This document shows, in pieces, positions 1 through 7,374 of a stretch of 15,478 nucleotides of DNA (position 1 is its first letter; every line of letters starts with the position of its first letter). Made by a program: the position numbers and the translations under genes. The notes under the pieces were generated by a model. It was not told where the DNA came from, did no database searches, and saw only the letters and a list, made by a program, of their open reading frames with translations. The stretch comes from an uncultured Lachnospiraceae bacterium (GTDB taxonomy: Bacteria > Bacillota > Clostridia > Lachnospirales > Lachnospiraceae): positions 1 through 15,478 of the forward strand of contig OMRF01000117.1 of NCBI GenBank assembly GCA_900313435.1, written 5' to 3'.

Positions 1-882
1 ATGATAAATGAGGTTGTGAATACGAGCCGGAGCGGGATTACCGTACTTACGGCAAGTCAGGTCTTTGATCAGGGGATCATCACGGTCATTCTTGCCGCGC
101 TCCCTTTTATGATCGGCGGTTTTATAGTTGCCTTTTTTGGGAACGCTCTTCAGTTCAAGTTCAAGATATCGACAGAACCTTTGAAGCCCAAGCTTTCGAA
201 GTTCAATCCGATAAACGGCTTAAAAAGGATGTTCTCAAAGCAGCAGCTATTCAACCTTTTTCTCTCGATAGTGAAGATAGCCATGATCTTTGTCATAGCC
301 TATTCCTATCTTGTGGGAAGGCTGAATGAGCTCTTCATTCTCTATGAGCTTGATATCAGGCAATCCATTGCTCTTGTAGTTGATATGGTCATAGACCTCG
401 GGCTCAGGATCAGCCTCGTCTATATCATAATAGGCTTCGCGGACTTCGTCTTTCAGAGATGGAAATTTAAGCAGGATGTGAAGATGACGAAGCAGGAGGT
501 CAAGGACGAGTATAAGGATCAGGAGGGAGACCCTGCCGTAAAGGGAAAACAGAAGCAGAAGATGCGTGAGGCATCTATGCGGAGGATGATGAACGCGGTC
601 CCTACCGCTGATGTAGTCATCACAAACCCTACGCATATCGCGGTCGCCATCAAGTATGATGCGGATGCAGCTTCAGCCCCCATTCTTGTGGCAAAGGGCG
701 AGGAATATCTTGCCCAGAAGATCAAAGATGCCGCAAGGGAAGCGGGCGTTACGATAGTAGAAAACAAGCCTCTTGCTAGAGCTATATATACCACAGTGGA
801 CATTGATCAGGAAATTCCGCCCGAGCTTTATCAGGCGGTGGCAGAAATCCTCGCTATGATTTATACTAAAAGAGGACATTGA
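1..882 (+). CDS. flhB: Flagellar export apparatus protein FlhB, 5'-truncated by window edge
   Basis: FlhB is the membrane component of the flagellar type III secretion gate that switches substrate class from rod/hook to filament. The visible 293 residues lack roughly the first 70 of a usual ~360-residue FlhB (N-terminal tail and first membrane helix), so the ATG at position 1 is an internal Met and the gene starts outside the window. Seen: hydrophobic helices at about residues 22-48, 84-105 and 122-150, the family block STEPLKPKLSKFNPINGLKRM (split around residues 57-77), then the basic cytoplasmic domain from about 152. The autocleavage motif NPTH is intact at 209-212, followed by the usual small domain ending in the PLAR segment near 257-260. 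It is followed by flhA 46 bases on, as in Bacillus and Clostridia. Identification is secure. Confidence 0.96.
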   Translation: MINEVVNTSRSGITVLTASQVFDQGIITVILAALPFMIGGFIVAFFGNALQFKFKISTEPLKPKLSKFNPINGLKRMFSKQQLFNLFLSIVKIAMIFVIAYSYLVGRLNELFILYELDIRQSIALVVDMVIDLGLRISLVYIIIGFADFVFQRWKFKQDVKMTKQEVKDEYKDQEGDPAVKGKQKQKMREASMRRMMNAVPTADVVITNPTHIAVAIKYDADAASAPILVAKGEEYLAQKIKDAAREAGVTIVENKPLARAIYTTVDIDQEIPPELYQAVAEILAMIYTKRGH

Positions 883-929
883 TGTTATTTGAGGTTCGAA
901 AAAAGGTAAAGAGGAGAGATAGAAGATAA
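882..929 (+). CDS. Possible 15-residue basic peptide bridging flhB and flhA
   Basis: An ATG overlaps the flhB stop (TGATG, 880-884) and reads 15 codons to a TAA that overlaps the flhA start (TAATG, 927-931). The peptide would be MLFEVRKKVKRRDRR, strongly basic at its C-terminal half. The flhA ribosome site (AGGAG, 912-916) lies inside it. Ribosomes terminating on flhB could re-initiate here and be carried to flhA, so it may act as a translational coupler and not as a functional peptide. A 16-codon open frame can arise by chance, and no own Shine-Dalgarno site is obvious, so this is a weak call. Confidence 0.25.
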   Translation: MLFEVRKKVKRRDRR

Positions 930-2986
930 TGGCACGCTTGAAAGGCATAAAAATAGCCGATTTTGGTGTGGCGCTCTATCTTCTTGCCGCAATAATGTTT
1001 TTTATTGTGCCAATCCCTTCCTTCGTCCTCGACATCATGCTGGCCTTCAATATCTCGGTAGCTCTGGTAGTGCTCTTTAATTGCCTCTTCGTCAGGGAAG
1101 TACTGGATATGTCCTTCTTCCCTACACTGCTTTTGTTCACGACGATATTCAGGATCTCACTCAACGTCTCGTCCACAAGGCTTATCCTCTCAACCGGGAA
1201 TCCGGGAAATGTCGTAGAAGCCTTTGGCGAGTTCATGGGAGGCGGAGATCTTGTCATAGGTATCATAGTCTTTATCATCCTCATCATAATCCAGTTCATA
1301 GTCATAAACAAAGGTACCGAGCGTATTTCAGAGGTTACCGCGAGATTCACCCTCGACGCTATGCCCGGAAAGCAGATGGCTATTGATGCCGACTTAAATA
1401 CCGGAGCCATAACAGATGAGCAGGCAAGAGAGCGAAGGGATAAGCTTCAGCAGGAGTCTATGTTCTTCGGCTCAATGGACGGTGCTACAAAGTATGTTAA
1501 GGGAGATGCTACTGCGGGTCTGATCATTACCATGATAAACCTGGTCGGCGGCATTATTATGGGTGTGGCCAGGCAGGGCATGGACATTTCAGACGCTCTG
1601 AACCGCTATACCATTCTGACCATAGGTGACGGCCTCGCATCATCAATCCCGTCCCTTTTAATATCCCTTGCTACCGGTATTCTTGTCACTAAGGGCTCGA
1701 AGGAGGCCGACTTCTCGAACACCATCGTTAAGCAGCTGTTCGGGATCCCGAAGGTGTTGTTTCTGGTGGGCGGCTCGCTCATGTTCCTTGGTATTGCCAC
1801 ACCGCTCAATACTTTCTTGTTCCTGATCATGGGAGGTCTCTTCATAATTTCAGGAGTTGTGATGCAGCGCTCCATCGGAAAGCAGGAGGCCGAGGCCGAT
1901 GTTACGGAGGATGAAGAGGAGGCTGAGGAGATCAGAAAACCGGAAAATGTTGTCTCGCTTTTGAATGTGGATCCCATAGAGCTTGAGTTCGGATACGGGA
2001 TCATTCCTCTTGCTGACGTGAACCAGGGAGGTGACCTTTTAGACAGGGTCGTGATGATAAGGCGGCAGATAGCTCTTGAGCTTGGTACTGTTGTGCCGAT
2101 AATAAGACTTCGTGATAATATCCAGCTCAATCCTAATCAGTACATCATAAAGATAAAGGGAATAAAGGTCGCCGAAGGCGAGATCCTCTTTGACCATTAT
2201 ATGGCAATGAACCCCGGCTACGTAGCGGAAGAGATCACCGGTATTCCGACGCAGGAGCCATCCTTCCATCTTCCGGCACTCTGGATCACGGAGGGACAGA
2301 GGGAGAGGGCAGAGTCTCTCGGCTATACGGTGGTCGATCCTCCGTCCATTATCGCGACGCATCTTACGGAAGTGATAAGACAACACATAGCAGAATTCCT
2401 TACCAGACAGGATGTACAGAATCTTGTGGACAACTTAAAGAGCACGAACCCTGTTCTCGTGGACGAGCTCATCCCTTCGCAGCTTAATCTCGGAGAGGTA
2501 CAGAGAGTTCTTCAGAACCTTCTTTCCGAAGGCATTTCCATAAGGGATCTCCTTTCGATCTTCGAGATACTGGCGGACCGGTCTCTATCCACAAGAGACA
2601 CAGATGTCCTCACGGAATATGTGAGGCAGGGACTGAAGAGGGCTGTATCCCAGAAGTTCTTTGATGAATCTGAACAGAACGAGGTGGTGCTTCTTTCACA
2701 AAAGGTTGAGCAGGAGATAATGGGAGCGGTCAAGCATACCGAGCAGGGCACCTATTTCTCCCTCGATCCCGAAAGGATAAAACAGATAATGGATGACGCG
2801 CAGCAAAAGCTTTCTGTCCTTGCGGAGCGTGAAAAGCCGCCTATTATCGTGTGCCAGCCCATTGTCAGGATGTATTTTAAAAAACTCTGTGAGGATTATC
2901 TTTCGGATGTAATCGTTATCTCTTATAATGAGATAGACAACAATATCAGTATTACCGCTGTCGGAACTATAGGTGAAGAAAGCTAA
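929..2986 (+). CDS. flhA: Flagellar export apparatus protein FlhA
   Basis: FlhA is the large export-gate subunit that couples proton motive force to flagellar protein secretion and docks chaperone-substrate complexes on its cytoplasmic domain. The 685-residue length is normal. Seen: N-terminal membrane half with about eight hydrophobic helices (roughly 10-30, 33-53, 64-80, 105-127, 196-214, 238-254, 276-292, 294-312), the FHIPEP-family cytoplasmic loop at about 129-195 with ARFTLDAMPGKQMAIDADLN at 138-157 and YVKGDA at 189-194, an acidic linker at 318-336, then the soluble C-terminal domain from about 343. Start chosen at the ATG at 929, preceded by AGGAG at 912-916 (12-base spacing, rather long). 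The stop shares one base with the flhF start (TAATG), indicating translational coupling. Confidence 0.98.
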   Translation: MARLKGIKIADFGVALYLLAAIMFFIVPIPSFVLDIMLAFNISVALVVLFNCLFVREVLDMSFFPTLLLFTTIFRISLNVSSTRLILSTGNPGNVVEAFGEFMGGGDLVIGIIVFIILIIIQFIVINKGTERISEVTARFTLDAMPGKQMAIDADLNTGAITDEQARERRDKLQQESMFFGSMDGATKYVKGDATAGLIITMINLVGGIIMGVARQGMDISDALNRYTILTIGDGLASSIPSLLISLATGILVTKGSKEADFSNTIVKQLFGIPKVLFLVGGSLMFLGIATPLNTFLFLIMGGLFIISGVVMQRSIGKQEAEADVTEDEEEAEEIRKPENVVSLLNVDPIELEFGYGIIPLADVNQGGDLLDRVVMIRRQIALELGTVVPIIRLRDNIQLNPNQYIIKIKGIKVAEGEILFDHYMAMNPGYVAEEITGIPTQEPSFHLPALWITEGQRERAESLGYTVVDPPSIIATHLTEVIRQHIAEFLTRQDVQNLVDNLKSTNPVLVDELIPSQLNLGEVQRVLQNLLSEGISIRDLLSIFEILADRSLSTRDTDVLTEYVRQGLKRAVSQKFFDESEQNEVVLLSQKVEQEIMGAVKHTEQGTYFSLDPERIKQIMDDAQQKLSVLAEREKPPIIVCQPIVRMYFKKLCEDYLSDVIVISYNEIDNNISITAVGTIGEES

Positions 2987-4581
2987 TGACTATCAAAAAG
3001 TATCAGGGAAAAACAAAGGAAGAGGCCATTGATCTGGCAAAGGCGGAGCTAGGCCCCCGCGCCGTTATAATGAATGTCAAGGAGGTTCATCCAAGCGGTT
3101 TTCTTGGCGTGTTCAGAAAAAGCACGTACGAGGTCACCGCTGCAATAGAGGATGAATTCGCTCCTGCGGAAAGGGAAGTGTTCAGAGGCAGGGATGAGGT
3201 GGTGGATGCCCTGAGGGACGCTGTCGGAGAAACATCAAAGCAAAAGACAGATGCTATCTCAAAGCCTAAGGAGACACCTTCTGAAAACATAAAAGAAGAA
3301 AAGAAGGAAGATAATTACGTATACGAGGAGATAAAGCCTAAAAGTTCATTTGACGCTGTAGCCGGGGATACATTGCAAAAAAAGACTTTGAGCGCAGGCA
3401 CCTACGACAGGACTAAAAGGACTGCAAAGCCTTTGGAAAAGCCACTTTCACCGCCTCCTGCTCCGGCAGAAAAAAAGAAGGATGTTTCCATCGATGACCT
3501 GAAGAGCGTCTTTAAGGAGGTGAACAGTGTCATTGAGACTGCGCCACATTTATCTCTTTCAGAGGGGGCGAAAGATGACAGGAAAAGCTCCGTCATAAAG
3601 GGCAATGAGGTAGCTGCGCCTTCAAAGGTTGATGACAGGAGAACAGAAAAAAGGGTTCAGGAAAAGCCGCAGGCGGAAAAAACTGTAGAGAAGCAGATTG
3701 AAAAGCGGGCTGAAAAGCAGGTTGAGAAGCAAAGATCACCCCAGAACAAGCCCCAGGAGCAGAAGAATGCCGCCCTTATCAGAATGCTCTACAATATGCT
3801 CATGGAGCAGGAGGTTGACGAGAGATACGTGAACCGGATCATAGACGAGATGGGAGATATGATATACAAGGAAAACAGCGTCGATTATCTTCTTTACAAC
3901 GTCTATCAGAAAATAGTGCTCCTTCTGGGAACACCTCATACTGTAAAGCTTTCGGAAAACAGACCTCATGTTGCGTTTTTTGTAGGACCGACAGGAGTCG
4001 GAAAGACCACGACCATAGCGAAGATAGCTGCCGAATTCACTGTGAAAAAGAGGCAGAAGGTCTCACTCATCACCTCTGACAATTACAGGATAGCCGCAGT
4101 CAAGCAGCTGCAGGTATATGCCGAGATATTACACGTTCCGTTTTCCACAGTGATGACGCCTGAGGATGTGATGCCGGCCATTAAGAATCATGCCGCTTCG
4201 GACATCATCCTGGTTGATACCACGGGCTTTTCCCACAGAAATGATGAAGAAAGGGAACACCTTAAAGGGCTTATAGAGGCGGTAGCCCCTGAGACCTCCA
4301 AACAGATCTTTCTCGTGCTTTCAGCGACGACGAAGTACGCTGACCTCAAGGAGATAATAGATGCATACAAGGGCCTTACTGATTTTGATATTATCTTTAC
4401 AAAGCTTGATGAAACAAGATCCTTTGGAAATATTCTGAATTGTAAGCTTTATTCGGGAAAGAGTCTTTCCTATGTGACTACAGGACAGAATGTCCCTGAT
4501 GATATAGAAGAGATAGATATGCAGAAGCTAACCATGCGCCTTCTTAAGGGAGATGATGATGGATCAGGCCGAACGTCTTAG
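2986..4581 (+). CDS. flhF: Flagellar SRP-type GTPase FlhF with an enlarged linker
   Basis: FlhF is a signal-recognition-particle-family GTPase that controls where and how many flagella are built. Seen: N-terminal B domain (about 1-60), a long charged low-complexity linker (about 62-258) rich in Lys/Glu/Gln with repeats of the EKQxEKR kind near 223-249, N domain (about 260-325) and GTPase domain from about 327. G1 is GPTGVGKTT at 334-342 and TKLDET (G4) is at 472-477. The G3 motif reads DTTGF at 411-415 where the SRP family normally has DTAGR. At 531 residues it is longer than the usual roughly 370-430, owing to the linker. It overlaps the FlhA stop by one base and flhG by 23 bases, and FlhG carries the motif that activates FlhF. 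Identity is secure; the effect of the G3 change is unknown. Confidence 0.96.
   Translation: MTIKKYQGKTKEEAIDLAKAELGPRAVIMNVKEVHPSGFLGVFRKSTYEVTAAIEDEFAPAEREVFRGRDEVVDALRDAVGETSKQKTDAISKPKETPSENIKEEKKEDNYVYEEIKPKSSFDAVAGDTLQKKTLSAGTYDRTKRTAKPLEKPLSPPPAPAEKKKDVSIDDLKSVFKEVNSVIETAPHLSLSEGAKDDRKSSVIKGNEVAAPSKVDDRRTEKRVQEKPQAEKTVEKQIEKRAEKQVEKQRSPQNKPQEQKNAALIRMLYNMLMEQEVDERYVNRIIDEMGDMIYKENSVDYLLYNVYQKIVLLLGTPHTVKLSENRPHVAFFVGPTGVGKTTTIAKIAAEFTVKKRQKVSLITSDNYRIAAVKQLQVYAEILHVPFSTVMTPEDVMPAIKNHAASDIILVDTTGFSHRNDEEREHLKGLIEAVAPETSKQIFLVLSATTKYADLKEIIDAYKGLTDFDIIFTKLDETRSFGNILNCKLYSGKSLSYVTTGQNVPDDIEEIDMQKLTMRLLKGDDDGSGRTS
4546..4552 (+). promoter_or_regulatory. Ribosome binding site that selects the flhG start
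   Basis: AAGGGAG lies inside the end of flhF. Three in-frame ATG codons follow at 4553, 4556 and 4559. Only the third has a normal spacing (6 bases), and it gives the N-terminus MDQAERLR expected for FlhG. Confidence 0.7.
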
Positions 4582-5440
4582 GAATGTGATAAAACAGGCC
4601 GACCAGCATTATCTCAGGACTGCCTCTGTTTTTACTGTTACAAGCGGAAAGGGAGGGGTCGGAAAATCAAATACGGCTGTCAATCTTGCTGTCTGGTTCA
4701 GAAAGGCCGGAAAGCGCGTGATCATCTTTGATGCCGATTTTGGGCTCGCGAACGTAGAGATAATGTTCGGGACAGTGCCGAAATATAATCTTTCCGACTT
4801 CATATACAGAGGACTGGATCTTCGTGAGATAGTCACTGAGGGACCCATGGGGATTGGTTTTATATCTGGCGGCAGCGGGATAGTGGGACTTAATGATCTT
4901 GACCCCTCGCAGATCAGAAGACTTGTTTCGGCGCTTACAGAGCTCAATGATATGACCGATATCCTGATCATAGATACAGGAGCGGGAGTTTCCAACCAGG
5001 TTCTCTCCTTTGTCCTTGAAAGCCCGGAGGTCATCCTTATTGTGACGCCGGATCCGCCTTCGATCACCGATTCATATTCTCTTGTGAAGGCGCTTTACAG
5101 AAATCCCAGGTTTTCTGATGAAAGGACGACTCTTCGACTGCTCGCTAACAGGGTTTCCTCTGAAAGTGAAGGAAAGGCGCTTTTTGACAGGCTCTCCTCC
5201 ATTGTTTCAAAGTTCCTTGATGGAAAACTGTCCTATCTGGGCTTTGTTCCGGATGATAACGCACTTGAAAAGGCAGTGAGATCCCAGGATGTTGTTTCGA
5301 TGACAAATCCAAACGCCTCGTCTTCAAGGGCTTTTGAAAGGACTGCGGCTGCTCTTCTCGGGGATCGTCCAAGACAGGAGAAAAAGATTTTTTCGTTGAG
5401 CGGTCTTTTCAGAAACATTTTCAACACGGGAAAGCAATAA
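4559..5440 (+). CDS. flhG: Flagellar number regulator FlhG (MinD-like ATPase, YlxH)
   Basis: FlhG is a MinD/ParA-type ATPase that limits flagellar number and stimulates the FlhF GTPase. In the 293-residue product the FlhF-activating DQAxxLR motif is at 2-8. The deviant Walker A SGKGGVGKS occupies 29-37 with the signature Lys31 and catalytic-loop Lys36. The switch I region DADFGLAN follows at 58-65, and the switch II segment DTGAG is at 139-143. The tail at about 275-293 (KKIFSLSGLFRNIFN) is amphipathic and basic, like a MinD-type membrane-targeting helix. The start at 4559 is preferred over two ATGs just upstream on ribosome-site spacing. It overlaps flhF by 23 bases, so the pair is likely made together. 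A 51-base gap, one of the longest in the window, separates it from the PilZ gene. Confidence 0.96.
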   Translation: MDQAERLRNVIKQADQHYLRTASVFTVTSGKGGVGKSNTAVNLAVWFRKAGKRVIIFDADFGLANVEIMFGTVPKYNLSDFIYRGLDLREIVTEGPMGIGFISGGSGIVGLNDLDPSQIRRLVSALTELNDMTDILIIDTGAGVSNQVLSFVLESPEVILIVTPDPPSITDSYSLVKALYRNPRFSDERTTLRLLANRVSSESEGKALFDRLSSIVSKFLDGKLSYLGFVPDDNALEKAVRSQDVVSMTNPNASSSRAFERTAAALLGDRPRQEKKIFSLSGLFRNIFNTGKQ

Positions 5441-5491
5441 TAGGTTATAATAAATTGATGTGCGTGGTTTATTCTTTTTTGGAGCAGCCGG
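5441..5491 (+). promoter_or_regulatory. flhG-PilZ gap with a -10-like TATAAT and the PilZ ribosome site
   Basis: The gap contains TATAAT at 5446-5451, but no -35 element at proper spacing (the nearest TTTTCA, 5418-5423, is 22 bases away) and no sigma-28 type TAAA-N15-GCCGATAA. A GGAG at 5481-5484 stands 7 bases before the TTG at 5492 and decides that start. An internal promoter is possible but not supported well. Confidence 0.25.
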
Positions 5492-6256
5492 TTGACAAAT
5501 GAAGTGAGTGTTCGGGAGCTTCTTCCCGGAACGCGTACGGACATCAGAATACTTCAGCTCGTTATGAGGGCAAAGGAGACAGGCGAGGAGGTTGAGAACT
5601 ATCCGAGCAGTGTTTTTGACACGCTTCCCGATGGTACTATTGAAGTGAACTGTCCCATAAAGGAGCAGAAGATACTGATCCTCCGTATGGATCTTCGTTA
5701 TGAGCTCATATTTACCACGGAGAACGGACTGATCAGAGCAACCGGGCACTTTGTCGAAAGATATAAGAAAGAAAATTTTTATTTAATGAGGTTTAAGCCT
5801 CAGGGACCCCTTGAAAAGTTTCAGAGAAGGGAATTCTATAGGCTGGACTGCTACATACCGCTTAATTATGTTACCCTTGCTCCGGAAGCAGATGATATGG
5901 AAAAGATGAGTGAGCTTCGGGGACTCCTTCAGAAGCAGAGGGAGGAAAAGATTCCCACTATAATGGGGCAGGGGACTATACTCGATATTTCGGGAGGCGG
6001 CATCAGGTTCATTACGACAAAAGATCTGAAGGATGTCTCGTACCTCCTTCTTGAGTTCCCCATACAGGGGAAGAACGGCAAGGAACAGATCGAGGTTATA
6101 GGACAGGTCAGGGGTTCGCTGCCTGTTGACAAGAACGGGAACAGTGAGTACAGGATAAAGATCCTCTTCAAGGATACAAAGGCGCAGGAGAGGATAGTTC
6201 ATTATATTTTTGAGGAAGAGCGCCGGATCAGACAGAAAGAGAGTGGTCAGCAATGA
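5492..6256 (+). CDS. YcgR-type PilZ-domain protein, probable c-di-GMP flagellar brake
   Basis: A predicted cyclic-di-GMP receptor of 254 residues with the two-domain layout of YcgR/YpfA/DgrA proteins, which slow the flagellar motor when c-di-GMP is bound. Seen: an N-terminal beta-rich YcgR-like domain (about 1-108) and a C-terminal PilZ domain (about 111-245). Both c-di-GMP binding motifs are present: RxxxR as R113-EFY-R117 and DxSxxG as D165-I-S167-GG-G170. A charged, helix-forming stretch at about 131-155 extends the usual PilZ loop. The start is TTG at 5492, supported by GGAG 7 bases upstream; there is no better in-frame start. The last 4 bases overlap cheB (ATGA), so it is co-translated with the chemotaxis block. 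The motor partner is not deducible from sequence. Confidence 0.88.
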   Translation: MTNEVSVRELLPGTRTDIRILQLVMRAKETGEEVENYPSSVFDTLPDGTIEVNCPIKEQKILILRMDLRYELIFTTENGLIRATGHFVERYKKENFYLMRFKPQGPLEKFQRREFYRLDCYIPLNYVTLAPEADDMEKMSELRGLLQKQREEKIPTIMGQGTILDISGGGIRFITTKDLKDVSYLLLEFPIQGKNGKEQIEVIGQVRGSLPVDKNGNSEYRIKILFKDTKAQERIVHYIFEEERRIRQKESGQQ

Positions 6257-7371
6257 ATGATATTCTCGTTGTAGATGACTCTGCACTCATGAGAAGACTC
6301 ATCTGTGATATAATAGGCTCCGTTCAGGGGTTTAGGGCGCCTGATAGTGCATTCGACGCGAAGAGCGCGATGGGACACATCAGGACGCATTCTTATTCCT
6401 GCATCTGCTACAATGTCTGCATGGCTTCAGACAGGGCCGGCAAGGACATCTTTACTATGATGCGGGAAGAGGGAGTCAAGATCCCTGTTATAGGGATGTG
6501 CTATCCTACAGAACTTGATAAGGCGAGATCCTTAAAGGGACCGGTTACTGTTGTCGTTCATCCATACAGGATGGCGTCAAATGATACCGATACTTTCGCA
6601 GAGGCGCTTGCTGACGCTCTTATGAAATATGCGTCTGCCGGGGCTTCTGAACCCGCCACAACGAAGAACGGCAAGGCCTTGAAAGAGAGCCTTGTTTATC
6701 ATCCAAAAGGGATCGTTGTTCCAAACGGCGGACAGATACCGGTATCGAAGCGGGGAGAGATCAGGAACAATTACAAGGGGAAGTTTGCAAAATATCCTTT
6801 TCAGCTTGTGGCCATTGCTTCCTCCACGGGAGGACCTCAGGCACTCCACAACCTTATCCCTATGATCCCGAAGGATTTCCCTGTACCTATCGTCATCGTC
6901 CAGCATATGCCAAAGGGGTTCACCGATTCGCTGGCGAAGCGGATCACGGAGTATTCCCAGATCCTTATGAAGGAGGCTGAGGACGGAGAGGAACTGAAGG
7001 CGGCTACTGCCTATATTGCTCCGGGCGGACGGCACTTTGAGGTTTATGAGGAGTCGGGGATACTTCGCGCCAGGGTCTATGACGGGGAACCTGTCAACAA
7101 TCTCCGCCCCTGCGCGGATGTGATGTATGAGTCTCTCAAATACATCTCTGTTCCGGATATTCTCTGCGCAGTGCTTACGGGCATGGGAGCCGACGGAACC
7201 GAAGGCATCAAGTCACTACGCAAGGAAAAGCATCTCTATGTCATAACGCAGGATCAGAATACCTGCGTCGTATATGGAATGCCGAAAGCGGCGTATTCAG
7301 CCGGGCTTTCGGATGAACAGCAGCCAATTGGAAGTATCGCAAATTCAATAGCCAGAAAGTTGGGGGTCTAA
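6253..7371 (+). CDS. cheB: Chemotaxis methylesterase CheB with a degenerate receiver domain
   Basis: CheB removes methyl groups from, and deamidates, chemoreceptors; it is normally switched on when CheA phosphorylates its receiver domain. The C-terminal methylesterase domain (about 182-372) looks fully active: catalytic Ser191 in ASSTGG, His218 in QHMP and Asp314 in MGADG. The N-terminal receiver (about 1-125) keeps the acidic pair Asp8-Asp9, but the phosphoacceptor position is Asn54 (codon AAT, 6412-6414; spacing from Asp9 is 45, as in E. coli CheB Asp11-Asp56). The switch Ser/Thr position appears to be Cys83 and the conserved Lys of the KP motif is His103-Pro104. A linker of about 50 residues joins the domains. 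The ATG overlaps the upstream PilZ stop by 4 bases. Gene identity is certain; phospho-regulation is doubtful. Confidence 0.95.
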   Translation: MNDILVVDDSALMRRLICDIIGSVQGFRAPDSAFDAKSAMGHIRTHSYSCICYNVCMASDRAGKDIFTMMREEGVKIPVIGMCYPTELDKARSLKGPVTVVVHPYRMASNDTDTFAEALADALMKYASAGASEPATTKNGKALKESLVYHPKGIVVPNGGQIPVSKRGEIRNNYKGKFAKYPFQLVAIASSTGGPQALHNLIPMIPKDFPVPIVIVQHMPKGFTDSLAKRITEYSQILMKEAEDGEELKAATAYIAPGGRHFEVYEESGILRARVYDGEPVNNLRPCADVMYESLKYISVPDILCAVLTGMGADGTEGIKSLRKEKHLYVITQDQNTCVVYGMPKAAYSAGLSDEQQPIGSIANSIARKLGV

Positions 7372-7374
7372 GAG

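Noticed and set aside
1..3. ATG at the window start as the true flhB start
   Set aside because: FlhB proteins have about 70 more residues upstream, including the first membrane helix; the window simply begins at an internal Met codon.
1606..2130. 174-codon minus-strand open frame inside flhA, and similar long antisense frames in cheA and sigma-factor genes
   Set aside because: They sit opposite well-conserved genes, show Ser-rich compositions typical of antisense frames, and have no ribosome site or domain.
3640..3735. Repeat array suggested by AAGCAG/GAAAAG runs
   Set aside because: These are codons for the Lys/Glu/Gln linker of FlhF, irregular in length and in frame with the gene; there are no spacers as in a CRISPR array.
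5418..5451. Possible promoter before the PilZ gene (TTTTCA and TATAAT)
   Set aside because: The spacing is 22 bases, too long for a standard promoter, and no sigma-28 motif is present. Kept only as a low-confidence note on the gap.
6412..6414. Asn54 in CheB as a sequencing error for Asp
   Set aside because: A single base change could cause it, but the Ser/Thr and Lys switch positions are also changed, so an error alone does not explain the domain.
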